A stretch of 45,881 nt of DNA from an uncultured Myxococcales bacterium (GTDB lineage Bacteria; Myxococcota_A; UBA9042; DTJE01). Where the stretch lies: assembly GCA_937975765.1 (NCBI GenBank), contig CALJUR010000134.1, positions 1 to 45,881 on the forward strand, given 5' to 3'. Of the stretch, positions 1 through 9,292 are shown piece after piece. Position numbers and translations under genes: made by a program. Within the stretch, counting starts at the first letter, position 1, and each line of letters opens with the position of its first letter. A model generated the notes under the pieces. It was not told the DNA's origin, did no database searches, and saw nothing but the letters and a program-made list of their open reading frames with translations.

Positions 1-53
1 GCATACGATATCGTATTCGGTGACTGGAGTTCAGACGTGGTCTCTTCCGATCT
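1..53. other. Illumina index-adapter sequence (artefact)
   Basis: This end is sequencing adapter, not genome. Positions 1-11 match the end of the Illumina P7 segment with one mismatch, 12-19 hold an 8-nt index (CGTATTCG), and 20-53 match the TruSeq read-2 adapter, ending in CTCTTCCGATCT, with two adjacent bases swapped near 40-41. The genomic insert begins at 54. The same index appears reverse-complemented at the other end of the contig. Adapter identity comes from memory of the public TruSeq sequences. Confidence 0.97.
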
Positions 54-1564
54 AGGGTGATCCCGAGGGTGGCCAGCATGCCCACCGCCGCGAAGCCGAC
101 GCCATACAGGCCGAACGCGAACCCGTCCTTCTCGAAGCCTCCCGGCGCCCAGAAGGCCACCAGGATGGCGATGACGATGGTGATGACCGGGATCAGGGTG
201 GACATCATGCCGACCGCCATGCCGTCGATGATGGTCGTTGCGGGACCCATGTTGCACTGCTTGGCGATGCCCTGGGTCGGGCCGTACTCGTCGCTGGTGA
301 AGTACTCGGTTCCCTGCCCGATGACCACGCCCGCGAACAGGCCGGCAACCACCGAGATCCACACGCCCTGGGGCACCACGCCGATGCTGCCCAGCCACGC
401 GACGGCCGGGACGATCAGGACGGATGCTCCCAGCGTGCCCAGCAGAAGGGCGCGCAGCAGGTTCTTCTGGGTGGCCTCCTCCTTCGTCCGGACGAAGAAG
501 ATCCCGACGATCGACAGGATGGTGCCGACGCCGGCCACGATCATCGGGGCCAGCACGGCGGTCAGGTTGTCGCCGACGCTGGCGAAGGGCAGGGCGGCGC
601 CCAGGGCGGCGGTGGCCAGGATGGAACCGCAGTACGACTCGTACAGGTCGGCGCCCATGCCGGCCACGTCGCCCACGTTGTCGCCGACGTTGTCCGCGAT
701 GGTCGCGGGGTTCCGGGGGTCGTCCTCGGGAATGCCGGCCTCGACCTTTCCGACGAGGTCCGCACCCACGTCCGCGGCCTTCGTGTAGATGCCGCCGCCC
801 ACGCGGGCGAACAGCGCCTGGGTGGAGGCGCCCATGCCGAACGTCAGCATGGTCACGGTGATCTCGACCAGCTTCTCCTGCTCGGTGGTGTTCGGATGAA
901 CGAACGTCAGGCCCAGCAGGTTCCAGCCGGAGGCCATGTTCGCGGGCGTGTAGACCAGGTTGTCCAGGATCAGGTACCACAGGGCGATGTCCAGCAGGCC
1001 GAAGCCCACCACGACCAGGCCCATGACCGCACCGCTGCGGAAGGCGACCTGCAGGGCCCGGTTCAGGCTGTGGGTGGCGCCCTGGGCAGTGCGGGAAGAC
1101 GCATAGGTGGCGGTCTTCATGCCGAAGAAGCCGGAGATGCCCGAGAAGAAGCCGCCCGTCAGGAACGCGATCGGGACGAAGGGGTTCTGGATGCCCATGT
1201 AGGCAAGGGCCGCCAGCAGGACCACCATCACGCCGAAGACGATCGTGACGACCCGGTACTGGCGACGGAGGTAGGCCCACGCGCCCTCGCGAACCGCCTG
1301 GGCGATCTCGCGCATCAGGTCGTTGCCTTCCGGGGCGCCCTTCATCATCCGGTAGAAGACGAAGGCCATCACCAGGGCCAGCACCGAGGAGATCGGGGCG
1401 ACCCACCAGAGGGCCTTGGCGGTTTCCACCGAGGTCGCGGCCTCGGCGGCCATCAGGGGCGACGACACCAGCAGCGATCCGAGGCCGGCCGTGACCAGGA
1501 CGGCCAGGTGAACGGCCCGCTCGCCGGCGGCTGCCCACGCATCCTTGAACCATCGGGACATCAT
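54..1564 (-). CDS. hppA: Membrane-bound ion-pumping pyrophosphatase HppA (3' end missing)
   Basis: HppA hydrolyses cytoplasmic pyrophosphate and pumps H+ or Na+ across the inner membrane. About 503 residues are present. The N-terminus has a signal-like hydrophobic segment (about residues 18-39), followed by many membrane helices. The pyrophosphate-binding signature DVGADLVGK lies at 265-273, with PEDDPRNPATIADNVGDNVGD just after it. The family is usually 650-800 residues; here the frame runs into adapter right after ...LGITL. The segment just downstream, including the GNTT[A/K] position that separates K+-dependent from K+-independent enzymes, is therefore missing, and neither K+ dependence nor the pumped ion can be assigned. 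I chose the first of two adjacent ATGs (1564; the other is 1561) because a purine-rich GGAAGGGAGAAG sits 4 nt upstream. The gene has its own promoter and is unlikely to depend on rmuC transcription. Confidence 0.96.
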
Positions 1565-1582
1565 GGTGCTTCTCCCTTCCAC

Positions 1583-1600
1583 GCGGGGAGCCTTCCCCGC
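1583..1600 (-). other. Hairpin in the hppA leader
   Basis: GCGGGGA (1583-1589) and TCCCCGC (1594-1600) form a perfect 7-bp stem with a 4-nt loop. It lies 18 nt upstream of the hppA start codon and inside the predicted transcript. No U-run follows on the minus strand, so it is a poor intrinsic terminator. It may shield the ribosome-binding site or stabilise the leader. The structure is seen in the sequence; any role is inference. Confidence 0.45.
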
Positions 1601-1619
1601 CACCCTGAAATTGCGGGCT

Positions 1620-1649
1620 TTTGTACCCGATATCCGGGGTTTCTGTCAA
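1620..1649 (-). promoter_or_regulatory. Sigma70-type promoter for hppA
   Basis: On the minus strand a perfect -35 TTGACA (1649-1644) is followed after 18 nt by TACAAA (1625-1620). Transcription would start near 1613, giving a leader of about 50 nt that contains the hairpin and the Shine-Dalgarno sequence of hppA. It lies in the 122-bp gap after rmuC. Confidence 0.6.
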
Positions 1650-1686
1650 TGACGGAAGGCGGTCCTGGGCAGATATTGTCCGGGTT

Positions 1687-2985
1687 TCAGGCCCCTGCGG
1701 GATCATCGTCCGGGGATTCCTCGGGCTCCCCTCCCTCGGTGCCGCCGTCCTCCCCGGACGGAAGCGCCTGGACGTCCTTCAGCTTGCGCCCGATCGCCCG
1801 GCTGCGAACGCCGACGCGGTCCAGCGCGGTTCCGGCCTCGCCGATCTTCCTTTGCACCTTGTCGAGGGCCTCGCCGAACTTCCCGAACTCGGTCTTCACC
1901 GCCCCCAGCAGCGTCCACACCTCGGCGCTGCGCCGCTCGATGGCCAGGGTCCGGAACCCGACCTGCAGGCTGTTCAGCAGCGCCGCGATCGTGGTCGGCC
2001 CCGCCACGACGACCCGCATCTCCCGCTGCATCGCGTCCACCAGCCCGGGCCGGCGCAGGACCTCGGCGTACAGGCCCTCCACGGGAAGGTACAGGATCCC
2101 GAAGTCCGTCGTGTTGGGCGGGTCCAGGTACTTGTCGCGGATGTCCTTCGCCTCGGCCTTCACCCGCGCCTCCAGGGCCTTCGCCGCCGCCTCCACGCCC
2201 TCGGCGTCCGCCCGCTCGGACGCGTCGACCAGCCGCTGGAAGTCCTCCTGCGGGAACTTCGCGTCGATGGGCAGCCAGACCGGCGTGTCGCCCGCGTCGC
2301 GCCCCGGCAGCCGGATCGCGTACTCGACACGCTCGGCGGAACCCGGCCGGGTCGCCACGTTGGTCGCGTACTGTTCGGGCGCCAGGACCTCGGCCAGCAG
2401 GTTGCCCAGCTGGGCCTCGCCCCAGGTCCCGCGCACTTTCACGTTCGTCAGCACCTTCCGAAGGTCGCCCACCCCGGCCGCCAGCGCGTTCATCTCGCCC
2501 AGGCCCTTGTGCACGCTCTCCAGGTGTTCCCCGACCCGCTTGAACGACTCGCCCAGGCGCTGTTCCAGCGTGGCCTGCAACTTCTGGTCGACCAGGATCC
2601 GCACCTGTTCCAGCGCCTTCGCGTTGTCCTCCTGCAGCAGGCGAAGACGCGTCTCGACGGTGGTCCGCAGGTGTTCCTGGCGCTGCTCGTCGGCCTGCCG
2701 CACCGCGTCCAGCCGGGTGCCGACGGTGTTGACCAGCTGGGCGACGCTGGCGCCGACCTCGACCCGCTGGTCCTTCAACTGGGCCGCGACCTCGGCGCGC
2801 GAACGTCCCATCTCGTCCCGCAGTGCGGCATCGAGGCGGGCCTGCCCGTCCAGCATCCGGTCCAGCCGCGGGTCCGGCGGGATGGCCGGAACCGTCGCCC
2901 GCCCGCCCCGCACCAGCAGGACCAGCAGGAACACGTCCGCCAGGACCGCCAGCGCCAGCAGGGCCCACGGCACCAGGTCGTTCAC
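1687..2985 (-). CDS. rmuC: RmuC family DNA recombination protein
   Basis: This is a 432-residue RmuC-type protein; the family limits DNA inversion/rearrangement in E. coli and is nuclease-like. A single N-terminal membrane anchor (about 4-26) is followed by a long coiled coil (about 40-165) and the RmuC domain (about 170-390), with the hallmarks GTWGEAQLGNLLAEVL (187-201) and DAKFPQEDFQRL (241-252). The C-terminal 25 residues are acidic and Gly/Glu-rich. The start is a GTG at 2985, preceded by GGGAGG six nt upstream. It overlaps the fxsA stop codon as GTGA, so translation is probably coupled. It is the last gene of the efflux operon; why it sits with a pump is unknown. Confidence 0.92.
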   Translation of the reverse strand: MNDLVPWALLALAVLADVFLLVLLVRGGRATVPAIPPDPRLDRMLDGQARLDAALRDEMGRSRAEVAAQLKDQRVEVGASVAQLVNTVGTRLDAVRQADEQRQEHLRTTVETRLRLLQEDNAKALEQVRILVDQKLQATLEQRLGESFKRVGEHLESVHKGLGEMNALAAGVGDLRKVLTNVKVRGTWGEAQLGNLLAEVLAPEQYATNVATRPGSAERVEYAIRLPGRDAGDTPVWLPIDAKFPQEDFQRLVDASERADAEGVEAAAKALEARVKAEAKDIRDKYLDPPNTTDFGILYLPVEGLYAEVLRRPGLVDAMQREMRVVVAGPTTIAALLNSLQVGFRTLAIERRSAEVWTLLGAVKTEFGKFGEALDKVQRKIGEAGTALDRVGVRSRAIGRKLKDVQALPSGEDGGTEGGEPEESPDDDPAGA

Positions 2986-3599
2986 TTCTCGCCTCCCGGC
3001 GGCAACGATCGGGGGCCGCTGCCGGACCCGTCGTCCTCCACCTCGGACCACTCGGCGTCGATGATGCCACCGGGCTGCGACGTGCCTCCCGCCCGGGGGC
3101 CGGCATGATCGGGGGACGCGCCTGCCCCGGGCCTGGTATGCCGGAACGTCCACACGAACACCCCGGGGCTGCCGCGGCCGAAGCCCGGTGAACCGTTTGC
3201 GTGCATCGACGCCCCCGCCCGCCGGACGCGCCCCGCGACCATCCGGTACAGCACCCAGCGCACCGGCGGCAGCATCAGCAGGACCGCCAGCCCGTCGGTC
3301 AGGAATCCCGGGAACGCGAACAGCGCGCCCGCCGCCAGCGTGCATGCCCCGTCGAACATCGACCTCGCCGGGGTCTCGCCCCGGTTCATCGCCGCCCGGG
3401 CCCTGGACAGGGTCTCCAGCCCGGCGGACCGGACGAGGGATCCCCCCAGCGACATCGTCGCGAGGATCCACAGCAGCGCCCAGAACCAGCCGATCCGGCC
3501 CGCCACCGCGATCCCCGCGTAGACCTCGGCCACGATCAGCGCCGGGACGGCCAGGAACGCCAGGCAACCCACGAGATACCCCCGGAAAGGATGGATCAC
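2982..3599 (-). CDS. fxsA: FxsA family cytoplasmic-membrane protein
   Basis: A 205-residue FxsA-like protein. E. coli FxsA, when overproduced, relieves F-plasmid exclusion of phage T7; its normal role is unknown. Two hydrophobic stretches lie near residues 8-55, and the family signature FAFPGFLTDGLAVLLMLPP is clear around 88-106. The C-terminal 70 residues are hydrophilic, rich in Gly, Pro and acidic residues, and longer than in many homologues. The start is a GTG at 3599 that overlaps the RND pump stop codon (GTGA), with no independent Shine-Dalgarno sequence, so translation should depend on ribosomes finishing the pump gene. The 3' end overlaps rmuC by the same GTGA arrangement. Confidence 0.9.
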   Translation of the reverse strand: MIHPFRGYLVGCLAFLAVPALIVAEVYAGIAVAGRIGWFWALLWILATMSLGGSLVRSAGLETLSRARAAMNRGETPARSMFDGACTLAAGALFAFPGFLTDGLAVLLMLPPVRWVLYRMVAGRVRRAGASMHANGSPGFGRGSPGVFVWTFRHTRPGAGASPDHAGPRAGGTSQPGGIIDAEWSEVEDDGSGSGPRSLPPGGEK

Positions 3600-6500
3600 G
3601 CCCCGGGCTTCGTGCCCGGGCCGTCCAGGTCGGAGAGGATCCGATCGCGATCGAACCGCAGCTTGCTGCGGAAGCGCTCGAAGGTGACATACAGGCACGG
3701 CACCAGGACCAGCGTGACGCCCGTGGACAGGCTGAGGCCGCCCACCATCGTGATGCCGATCGGTCGCCACAGTTCGGACCCCTCGCCGGACGCGACCGCC
3801 AGCGGGATGATGCCGAACATCGTGGTGATCGTGGTCATCAGGATCGGGCGCAGCCGGCGCCGCGACGTCTCGACGACGGCCTCGATCAGCGGCGTGCCTC
3901 CGCGACGCATGAAATTGACGTAGTCCACCAGCACGATCGCGTTGTTGACGACGATGCCGACCAGCATGATGGCGCCCAGGAACGCCAGGACGTTGAAGTT
4001 TTCGCCCCGGATCGCCAGCGCGATGAAGGTCCCCGTGAACGCGAACGGCACGCTGAACATGATGACCAGCGGGTCCATGAACGACTCGAACTGCGCCGCC
4101 ATGACCAGGTAGGTCAACAGGATGCCCAGCGCCAGCATCATCAGCATGTCGAAGAAGTTCTCCTGCTGCTCCTTCGCCTGCCCGCCGTACCGGAACACCA
4201 GGTCGGAATACTTCTCGCGGATCGGGCCGACCTTCGACTCGTACTCCCGGGTGACGTCGCCCAGCGAACTGCCCCCCAGGTTGGCGCCGACCCGCAGCAC
4301 GCGCCGCTGGGCCGAGTGGTCGATCGAGATCGGCGAGAACCCGCTGGCGACCTGCGCGAAGTTCCGCAGCGGGATCGGCTGGCCCGTCACGCTGGCGACC
4401 GGCACGCGCCCCACCTGGCCCAGGCTCGTCCGGTCCTCCTCGCGCAGCCGCACCACGATATCCAGGTCCTTCCCGCTGCCGCGGAACCGCGTCACGGTGG
4501 CGCCGTAGACCGCCGTGCGCACGGTGTCGGACGCCTGGAAGGCCGTGGACCCGACCAGCGACATCCTCTGCCGGTCCAGTTCGACCTGCACCTCGGGCTT
4601 CTCGTAGGGGACCTCGGCCACGACGTCGCGGGTCCCGAAGATCGACTTGACCAGCGCCTCGGTCTCGTAGGCCGCCGCCTTCATGCGTTCGTAGTCGTTG
4701 CCCAGGATCTCGATCACGAACGGCTTGTTGCCCATCATCTGGCCCGGCCCCTGGTCACTGTAGGACACGTCCGAGGCCACCAGCCCGTCGAATCCCGCGA
4801 CGATCCTGCGGACGTCGTCCGAGATCGGCTCGACCCGCCGTCGGCCCGTGTCGATGTCGGTCAGCATCAGGCTGATCGTGATGACATGCGACCCCTGCGC
4901 CTGTCCCATCAGCGCGCCCCAGCCGCCTTCCTCCTCGCCGACCTGCAGGAAGTAGGATTCGACCTCCGGGATCGCCTTCAGGCGCCGGGCGAATTCCTCG
5001 GCCTTCTCGTAGGTCCGATCCATGCCTGTGCCGACCGGCAGTTCCAGGATGACCCGCACCTGTCCCGAATCGAACTGCGGCAGGAAGTCGAAGCCCACGC
5101 GGAAGGCCGAGGCCGCGGACCCGGCCAGCAGCAGCACGGACACCACGTAGACCTGCCAGCGATGTGCCAGCGCCCATCGGTTCATGCGCGCGTAGACGTT
5201 GTCCATCCGGTCCAGCCAGTGCACGGGCTTGCCGGCCTGGCCGAACTTCTGCGCGTGCGCCCGCAGCATCCAGGCCGTCAGCATCGGCGTCAGGAAGATC
5301 GAGGTGAACAGGGACGCCAGCAGGGTGACGACGATGACGAACGCCAGTTGCCCGAACAGGATGCTGACCAGGCCCTTCACGAAGATCAGCGGCAGGAAGA
5401 CGCCGATGGTCGTCATCGTCGAGGCCGCGATGGCCAGGCCGACCTCCCGGGCCCCGATGACCGAGGCCTTCGGGGGCGATTCCCCGTAGTCCAGGTGGCG
5501 GTTGATGTTCTCCAGCACGACGATGCTGTTGTCGACCACCATGCCGATGGCCAGGATCATCGCCATCAGCGACACGACGTTCAGCGTGTAGCCCTGCAGG
5601 TAGATCATCAGGAACGCAATGATCATCGACCCCGGGATTGCCATCGCGACGATCAGCGACAGCCGGAAGCGCCGCAGGAACAGGATCACCACCGCGATGA
5701 CCAGCAGGCCGCCCGCGATCAGCGATCCCCACAGGTTGTCGATCAGGCTCTGGATGAACTCCGAACCGTCGTAGATCTTGACGAACCTGATCCCGCGGCC
5801 CAGTTGCGGCTCCAGTTCCTGCAACTTCTCCCTGACGCCGGTCGCGACCTCGACGGTGTTGCCGCCCGACTGCTTCTGCACCATGAAGACCGCGATCGAC
5901 TTCCCGCCATAGCTGGCGACGTTCGGCATCTCGCGGGTGGCGTCGACCACGTCCGCGACGTCGCGCAGGCGCACCGGCTGGCCCTGCCACGCCCCGACCA
6001 CCAGGTCGCGGATCTCGTCCAGTTCGCGGAACTCGGCCGGCACGCGCACCGGCAGGTCGAATTCCGGGTCCTTCAGCTTGCCCGCCGGCATCGACACGTT
6101 CGACGCCTGCAGCACCTGCGTGATCTGCGACAGCGGCAGCGACCGCTTCTCGATCTCGTCCAGGTGGACGTCGACGTGGACCTCTTCCGCAGCCACGCCC
6201 CACAGCGACACGCTGCCCACGCCCGGCAGGGCCTGCAGCGCCTGCACGACGTGGTCGTCCAGCCAGACCTTCTCCTTCGTCAGGTCGGCCTCGTCCGATG
6301 TCACCGCGCCGAAGTAGATGGGGAAGAACGAGGTGTTGAACTTGAACAGCATCGGCGACTCGAGGTCGTCCGGCAGTTCCTGCTTGACGAAGTCGATGCT
6401 GTTCCGGACGTCCGCCGCCGCGTCGTCGAGTTTCGTAGCGTAGGTGAAGGTCAGGAACACGGCCGACACGCCTTCCATCGACCGGGAGGTGATCTCCTTC

Positions 6501-6730
6501 AGGCCCGGCAGGATGCCCAGCCCCTTCTCCATCGGCTTCGTCACCTTCTCCTCGACGTCCCAGGAGGAGGCGCCGGGATACAGCGTGACGACCGTGATGA
6601 CCGGGTTCTCGAACTCCGGGTACATGTCGATCGGCAGCTTCCAGGCGGCGTACAGGCCGAACACGGTGATGGCGACGTAGACGATGACCGTGAAGACCGG
6701 CCGCCGGACCGCGACTTCGGTGATCTTCAT
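3596..6730 (-). CDS. RND efflux pump inner-membrane transporter (HAE1-like)
   Basis: A 1,044-residue AcrB-type transporter, normal length for the family, that would export compounds through the adaptor and outer-membrane channel encoded just upstream. It opens with the typical KITEVAVRRPVFTVIVY and has twelve predicted helices and two large periplasmic loops. In helix 4 the motif is GMVVDNSIVV, so the Asp-Asp pair of AcrB (407/408) is Asp400-Asn401. In helix 10 the motif is GIVVNNAIVL, with Asn where AcrB has Lys940. This pattern is known in HAE1 pumps outside the AcrB group, so it is probably functional. The ATG at 6730 overlaps the adaptor stop (ATGA). The substrate cannot be told; the heavy-metal (CzcA) type is less likely. 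Confidence 0.95.
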   Translation of the reverse strand: MKITEVAVRRPVFTVIVYVAITVFGLYAAWKLPIDMYPEFENPVITVVTLYPGASSWDVEEKVTKPMEKGLGILPGLKEITSRSMEGVSAVFLTFTYATKLDDAAADVRNSIDFVKQELPDDLESPMLFKFNTSFFPIYFGAVTSDEADLTKEKVWLDDHVVQALQALPGVGSVSLWGVAAEEVHVDVHLDEIEKRSLPLSQITQVLQASNVSMPAGKLKDPEFDLPVRVPAEFRELDEIRDLVVGAWQGQPVRLRDVADVVDATREMPNVASYGGKSIAVFMVQKQSGGNTVEVATGVREKLQELEPQLGRGIRFVKIYDGSEFIQSLIDNLWGSLIAGGLLVIAVVILFLRRFRLSLIVAMAIPGSMIIAFLMIYLQGYTLNVVSLMAMILAIGMVVDNSIVVLENINRHLDYGESPPKASVIGAREVGLAIAASTMTTIGVFLPLIFVKGLVSILFGQLAFVIVVTLLASLFTSIFLTPMLTAWMLRAHAQKFGQAGKPVHWLDRMDNVYARMNRWALAHRWQVYVVSVLLLAGSAASAFRVGFDFLPQFDSGQVRVILELPVGTGMDRTYEKAEEFARRLKAIPEVESYFLQVGEEEGGWGALMGQAQGSHVITISLMLTDIDTGRRRVEPISDDVRRIVAGFDGLVASDVSYSDQGPGQMMGNKPFVIEILGNDYERMKAAAYETEALVKSIFGTRDVVAEVPYEKPEVQVELDRQRMSLVGSTAFQASDTVRTAVYGATVTRFRGSGKDLDIVVRLREEDRTSLGQVGRVPVASVTGQPIPLRNFAQVASGFSPISIDHSAQRRVLRVGANLGGSSLGDVTREYESKVGPIREKYSDLVFRYGGQAKEQQENFFDMLMMLALGILLTYLVMAAQFESFMDPLVIMFSVPFAFTGTFIALAIRGENFNVLAFLGAIMLVGIVVNNAIVLVDYVNFMRRGGTPLIEAVVETSRRRLRPILMTTITTMFGIIPLAVASGEGSELWRPIGITMVGGLSLSTGVTLVLVPCLYVTFERFRSKLRFDRDRILSDLDGPGTKPGA

Positions 6731-7893
6731 GGATGGACCTCGACCAGTGCCCCGGCCGCCAGATCCTTCGGACCGGCCACGACCAGGCGCAGCCCCTCCT
6801 GCAGGTCGTCACCCACCAGGAACCTCAGGCCGTCGCGACGCAGCGGGGTGACCTTCCTTTCCTCGATCCGGTCGTCCGGCCCCGCGAACAGCAGCACCAT
6901 CGCGTCGCCTTCCTGGCGGCGTACGGCGTTCAGCGGCAGCACGAAGTAGCGCCCCTCGTCGGGCACCAACCGGATCCGGCCGGACATGCCCGGAACCATC
7001 GCCCGGCGCCCGTCGGCCAGGGGCGGGTTCGGCACCCGGACGCGCACCCGGACCATCTTGGCCACGGGGTCGACCGCGGGTCCGACCAGGTCCAGTTCGC
7101 CGTCGAACGACTGCCCCGGCAGCCCGTCGAACGCCACCGTCGCCTTCATGCCGGCGTGCAGGCGCCCCAGCACGTACTCCGGCGCGACGCCTTCCACGTG
7201 CAGGGGGTCGGTGGCGGACAGCACCACCAGCGGCACTCCCGCCGCCGGCGAGGTCTCCTGGCCCACGTCCATCGTGCGCCGGACCACCAGGCCGTCCACC
7301 GGTGCCTTGACCGTCGCGTCCGCCAGGTTCCGGCGCGCCATCTCCAGCCCCGATTGCGCCACCTCCACCTGGGCCTTCGCGACGCCCAGTTGCGCCTCGG
7401 CCGCCAGGAACCCCGCGTCCATGCGGTCCGCCTCGGCCTGCGACACCGACCCGGTCTTCCTCAATTCGACGATGCGTTCGTGGTCCTTCGCCAGGTTGTC
7501 GCGCTGGACCTGCGCCGCCGCCAGGCCCGCACGCGCCATCCCCGCCTGCCCCTGCGCCGCCGCCAGCGCGGTGCGCAGATCCTTCGGGTCCAGTTCGACC
7601 AGGACGTCCCCGGCCTTCACGTACGCGCCTTCGTCGTTGCGGATCGCGGCGATGCGCCCCGGCACCCGCGCGACGACGTTGACCGTCGCGTTGCCCATCG
7701 CGGTGGCGGGCACCTCCAGGATCTCGGACCACGCCTCCCGGGCCAGTTTCTGCACCGTGACGCGCCGCGCCTTCGTATCCGCGATCGAGTTTTCGGAGGT
7801 CTTCTGGCAGCCCGCCGCGATCATCGTCCCCAGCAAGGCCGCGAGGATCAGCGCCGACCGGCACCGTCCGTTCCACCGGCGTTCGTGAGCCAC
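6727..7893 (-). CDS. RND efflux periplasmic adaptor lipoprotein (membrane fusion protein)
   Basis: A 388-residue adaptor linking the RND pump to the outer-membrane channel. A signal peptide ends in the lipobox AAGC (Cys29), so the mature protein is lipid-anchored. A biotinyl-lipoyl half-domain (about 72-105, VVARVPGRIAAIRNDEGAYV) is followed by an alpha-helical hairpin (about 105-190), the second lipoyl half with DATVKAPVDGLVVRR, then beta-barrel and membrane-proximal domains. The start is GTG at 7893, with GGGGAGG formed by the last codons of the preceding channel gene. The gap to that gene is 3 nt, and the 3' end overlaps the pump by 4 nt. Confidence 0.95.
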   Translation of the reverse strand: MAHERRWNGRCRSALILAALLGTMIAAGCQKTSENSIADTKARRVTVQKLAREAWSEILEVPATAMGNATVNVVARVPGRIAAIRNDEGAYVKAGDVLVELDPKDLRTALAAAQGQAGMARAGLAAAQVQRDNLAKDHERIVELRKTGSVSQAEADRMDAGFLAAEAQLGVAKAQVEVAQSGLEMARRNLADATVKAPVDGLVVRRTMDVGQETSPAAGVPLVVLSATDPLHVEGVAPEYVLGRLHAGMKATVAFDGLPGQSFDGELDLVGPAVDPVAKMVRVRVRVPNPPLADGRRAMVPGMSGRIRLVPDEGRYFVLPLNAVRRQEGDAMVLLFAGPDDRIEERKVTPLRRDGLRFLVGDDLQEGLRLVVAGPKDLAAGALVEVHP

Positions 7894-7896
7894 GGC

Positions 7897-9270
7897 TCAC
7901 CTCCCCATCGAGTCGTAGAGCTTCTCGCGCGCGACGCGCCAGCCGTACCCCGCGGCGGCCGCCTCGGTCTCGGCCTGCAGCACCAGGGCCTCCGCGTCCA
8001 GCACGTCGGTCGTGGTGTTCAGGTTCTGCCTCGACCGCTCCATCTGGATGCGCAGGTTCTCCCGCGCCTGCTCGACGGATCGGGCCGAGCGCTCGATGCC
8101 GGCCTTCGCGGTCCTCGCGGCCAGCCAGTTCGCCTTGACCTCCAGCCGGACCAGGTCCTCGACCTGCCCGGCGGACTGGCGCGCGGCCAGCAGGTCGGCG
8201 TGCGCCGCCCGGGTCTGGAAGAAGGTCTTGCCCCAGTCCCACGGCGTCCACTGGGCCGTCAGCCCGACGAACCAGGACTTGCTGCGACTGAACTCCGTCG
8301 GGTTGGTCTGGTTGAAGTTGACCAGGCCGGCCACGGTCGGCACCCAGGTCGTGATCCGCAGGTTCCGCGCGGCCTCCGCCATCCTGACGGCCACCCTCGC
8401 CATCTCCGGCTCGGGCCGCTTCGCCAGCGCCTCGGCCAGGCAGTCGTCCAGTCCCTCCGTCACGTCCTGCGGCACCTGGGCCTCCACCGGGTCGATCTCG
8501 GCGTTCACCGGCATGCCCACCAGCAGCGCAAGCGACGAGGCCTGCACCTGCGCGCCGGTCCGTGCCATGTCCAGCTGCTGCCGCAGCGTCTCCACCTGGA
8601 CCTGGATGCGCATCACGTCGTCCTTCTTCAGCATCCCGACCGTCTCGAAGCGGGTCGCCTGCTCCAGGTGGCCGGTCGCCGCCTTGTCCAGCGCCTCGAG
8701 GGTCCGCACGGTCTCCCGCAATTTCAGGATCCCGTAGAAGGCGTCGATGACCTGGATCCGCGTCTTGCGGCGCTCGGCAACGGCCGCCAGCCGGGCGCGA
8801 TCGACGTTCAACTTCTGCAGGTGGGCGGCGTACCCCATCGTCAGCAGCGGGGTCAACGGCTGCACCACGTTGATGGACGCCGAGTAGGTGTTCTGTTCGC
8901 GGACCACCGACTCGGTCGCCTGGAAATCCCCGAGGCCCAGGGCGTCCTTCATCTCCTGGGGCAGGTCGATCGCGAACTTGATCGGCGAGTCCCACCGCTG
9001 GTAGTCCACCGACAGGTTCACCTTCGGCCCCAGGTCCGCCAGCGCGGCGCTGTGCTGGTAGCGCGCACCCTCCAGTTCGTGCTGCTTCGCCCGGTTCGCG
9101 CGCGAGGCTGCGTCGGCCCGGGAGATCGCCTCCTCCAGCGTCAGCGGCTGGGCGGTCGCCGGGGAGGCGACGGCCATCCCGACCGCCAGGAAGGACAGCG
9201 CCGCGAGGCCCTTCGTCCGGTTCGCGAACCCGCCGGGACGGATCCGGCGGACCGTGTCTGGCAGCATCAT
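7897..9270 (-). CDS. TolC-like outer-membrane efflux protein
   Basis: A 457-residue outer-membrane factor and first gene of the efflux operon. The signal peptide (about 1-40) ends near SPATAQ, and the mature protein begins LTLEEAISRADAASRAN, the usual TolC-family opening. Two internally repeated helical/strand halves follow; the second contains VNFNQTNPTEFSRSKSWFVGL and W-T-P-W-D-W-G-K, typical of the second barrel segment. Two adjacent ATGs (9270 and 9267) are possible. I prefer 9270, with GGAG 5 nt upstream, but 9267 fits about as well. A promoter (9323-9351) precedes it. Confidence 0.93.
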   Translation of the reverse strand: MMLPDTVRRIRPGGFANRTKGLAALSFLAVGMAVASPATAQPLTLEEAISRADAASRANRAKQHELEGARYQHSAALADLGPKVNLSVDYQRWDSPIKFAIDLPQEMKDALGLGDFQATESVVREQNTYSASINVVQPLTPLLTMGYAAHLQKLNVDRARLAAVAERRKTRIQVIDAFYGILKLRETVRTLEALDKAATGHLEQATRFETVGMLKKDDVMRIQVQVETLRQQLDMARTGAQVQASSLALLVGMPVNAEIDPVEAQVPQDVTEGLDDCLAEALAKRPEPEMARVAVRMAEAARNLRITTWVPTVAGLVNFNQTNPTEFSRSKSWFVGLTAQWTPWDWGKTFFQTRAAHADLLAARQSAGQVEDLVRLEVKANWLAARTAKAGIERSARSVEQARENLRIQMERSRQNLNTTTDVLDAEALVLQAETEAAAAGYGWRVAREKLYDSMGR

Positions 9271-9279
9271 GGCCTCTCC

Positions 9280-9292
9280 GATCGGAAGAGCA
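9280..9292. other. 13-nt match to the TruSeq adapter core inside the contig
   Basis: GATCGGAAGAGCA here equals bases 2-14 of the Illumina adapter found at both contig ends. The match stops abruptly on both sides. It lies in the predicted leader of the efflux operon, between promoter and Shine-Dalgarno sequence. It may be chance (GC-rich, partly palindromic context) or the scar of a false join. Confidence 0.4.

Noticed and set aside
3188..6949. Very long open frames opposite the RND pump
   Set aside because: Rich in Arg, His, Gln and Asp with no domain or TM pattern; a GC-rich antisense shadow of a clear RND gene.
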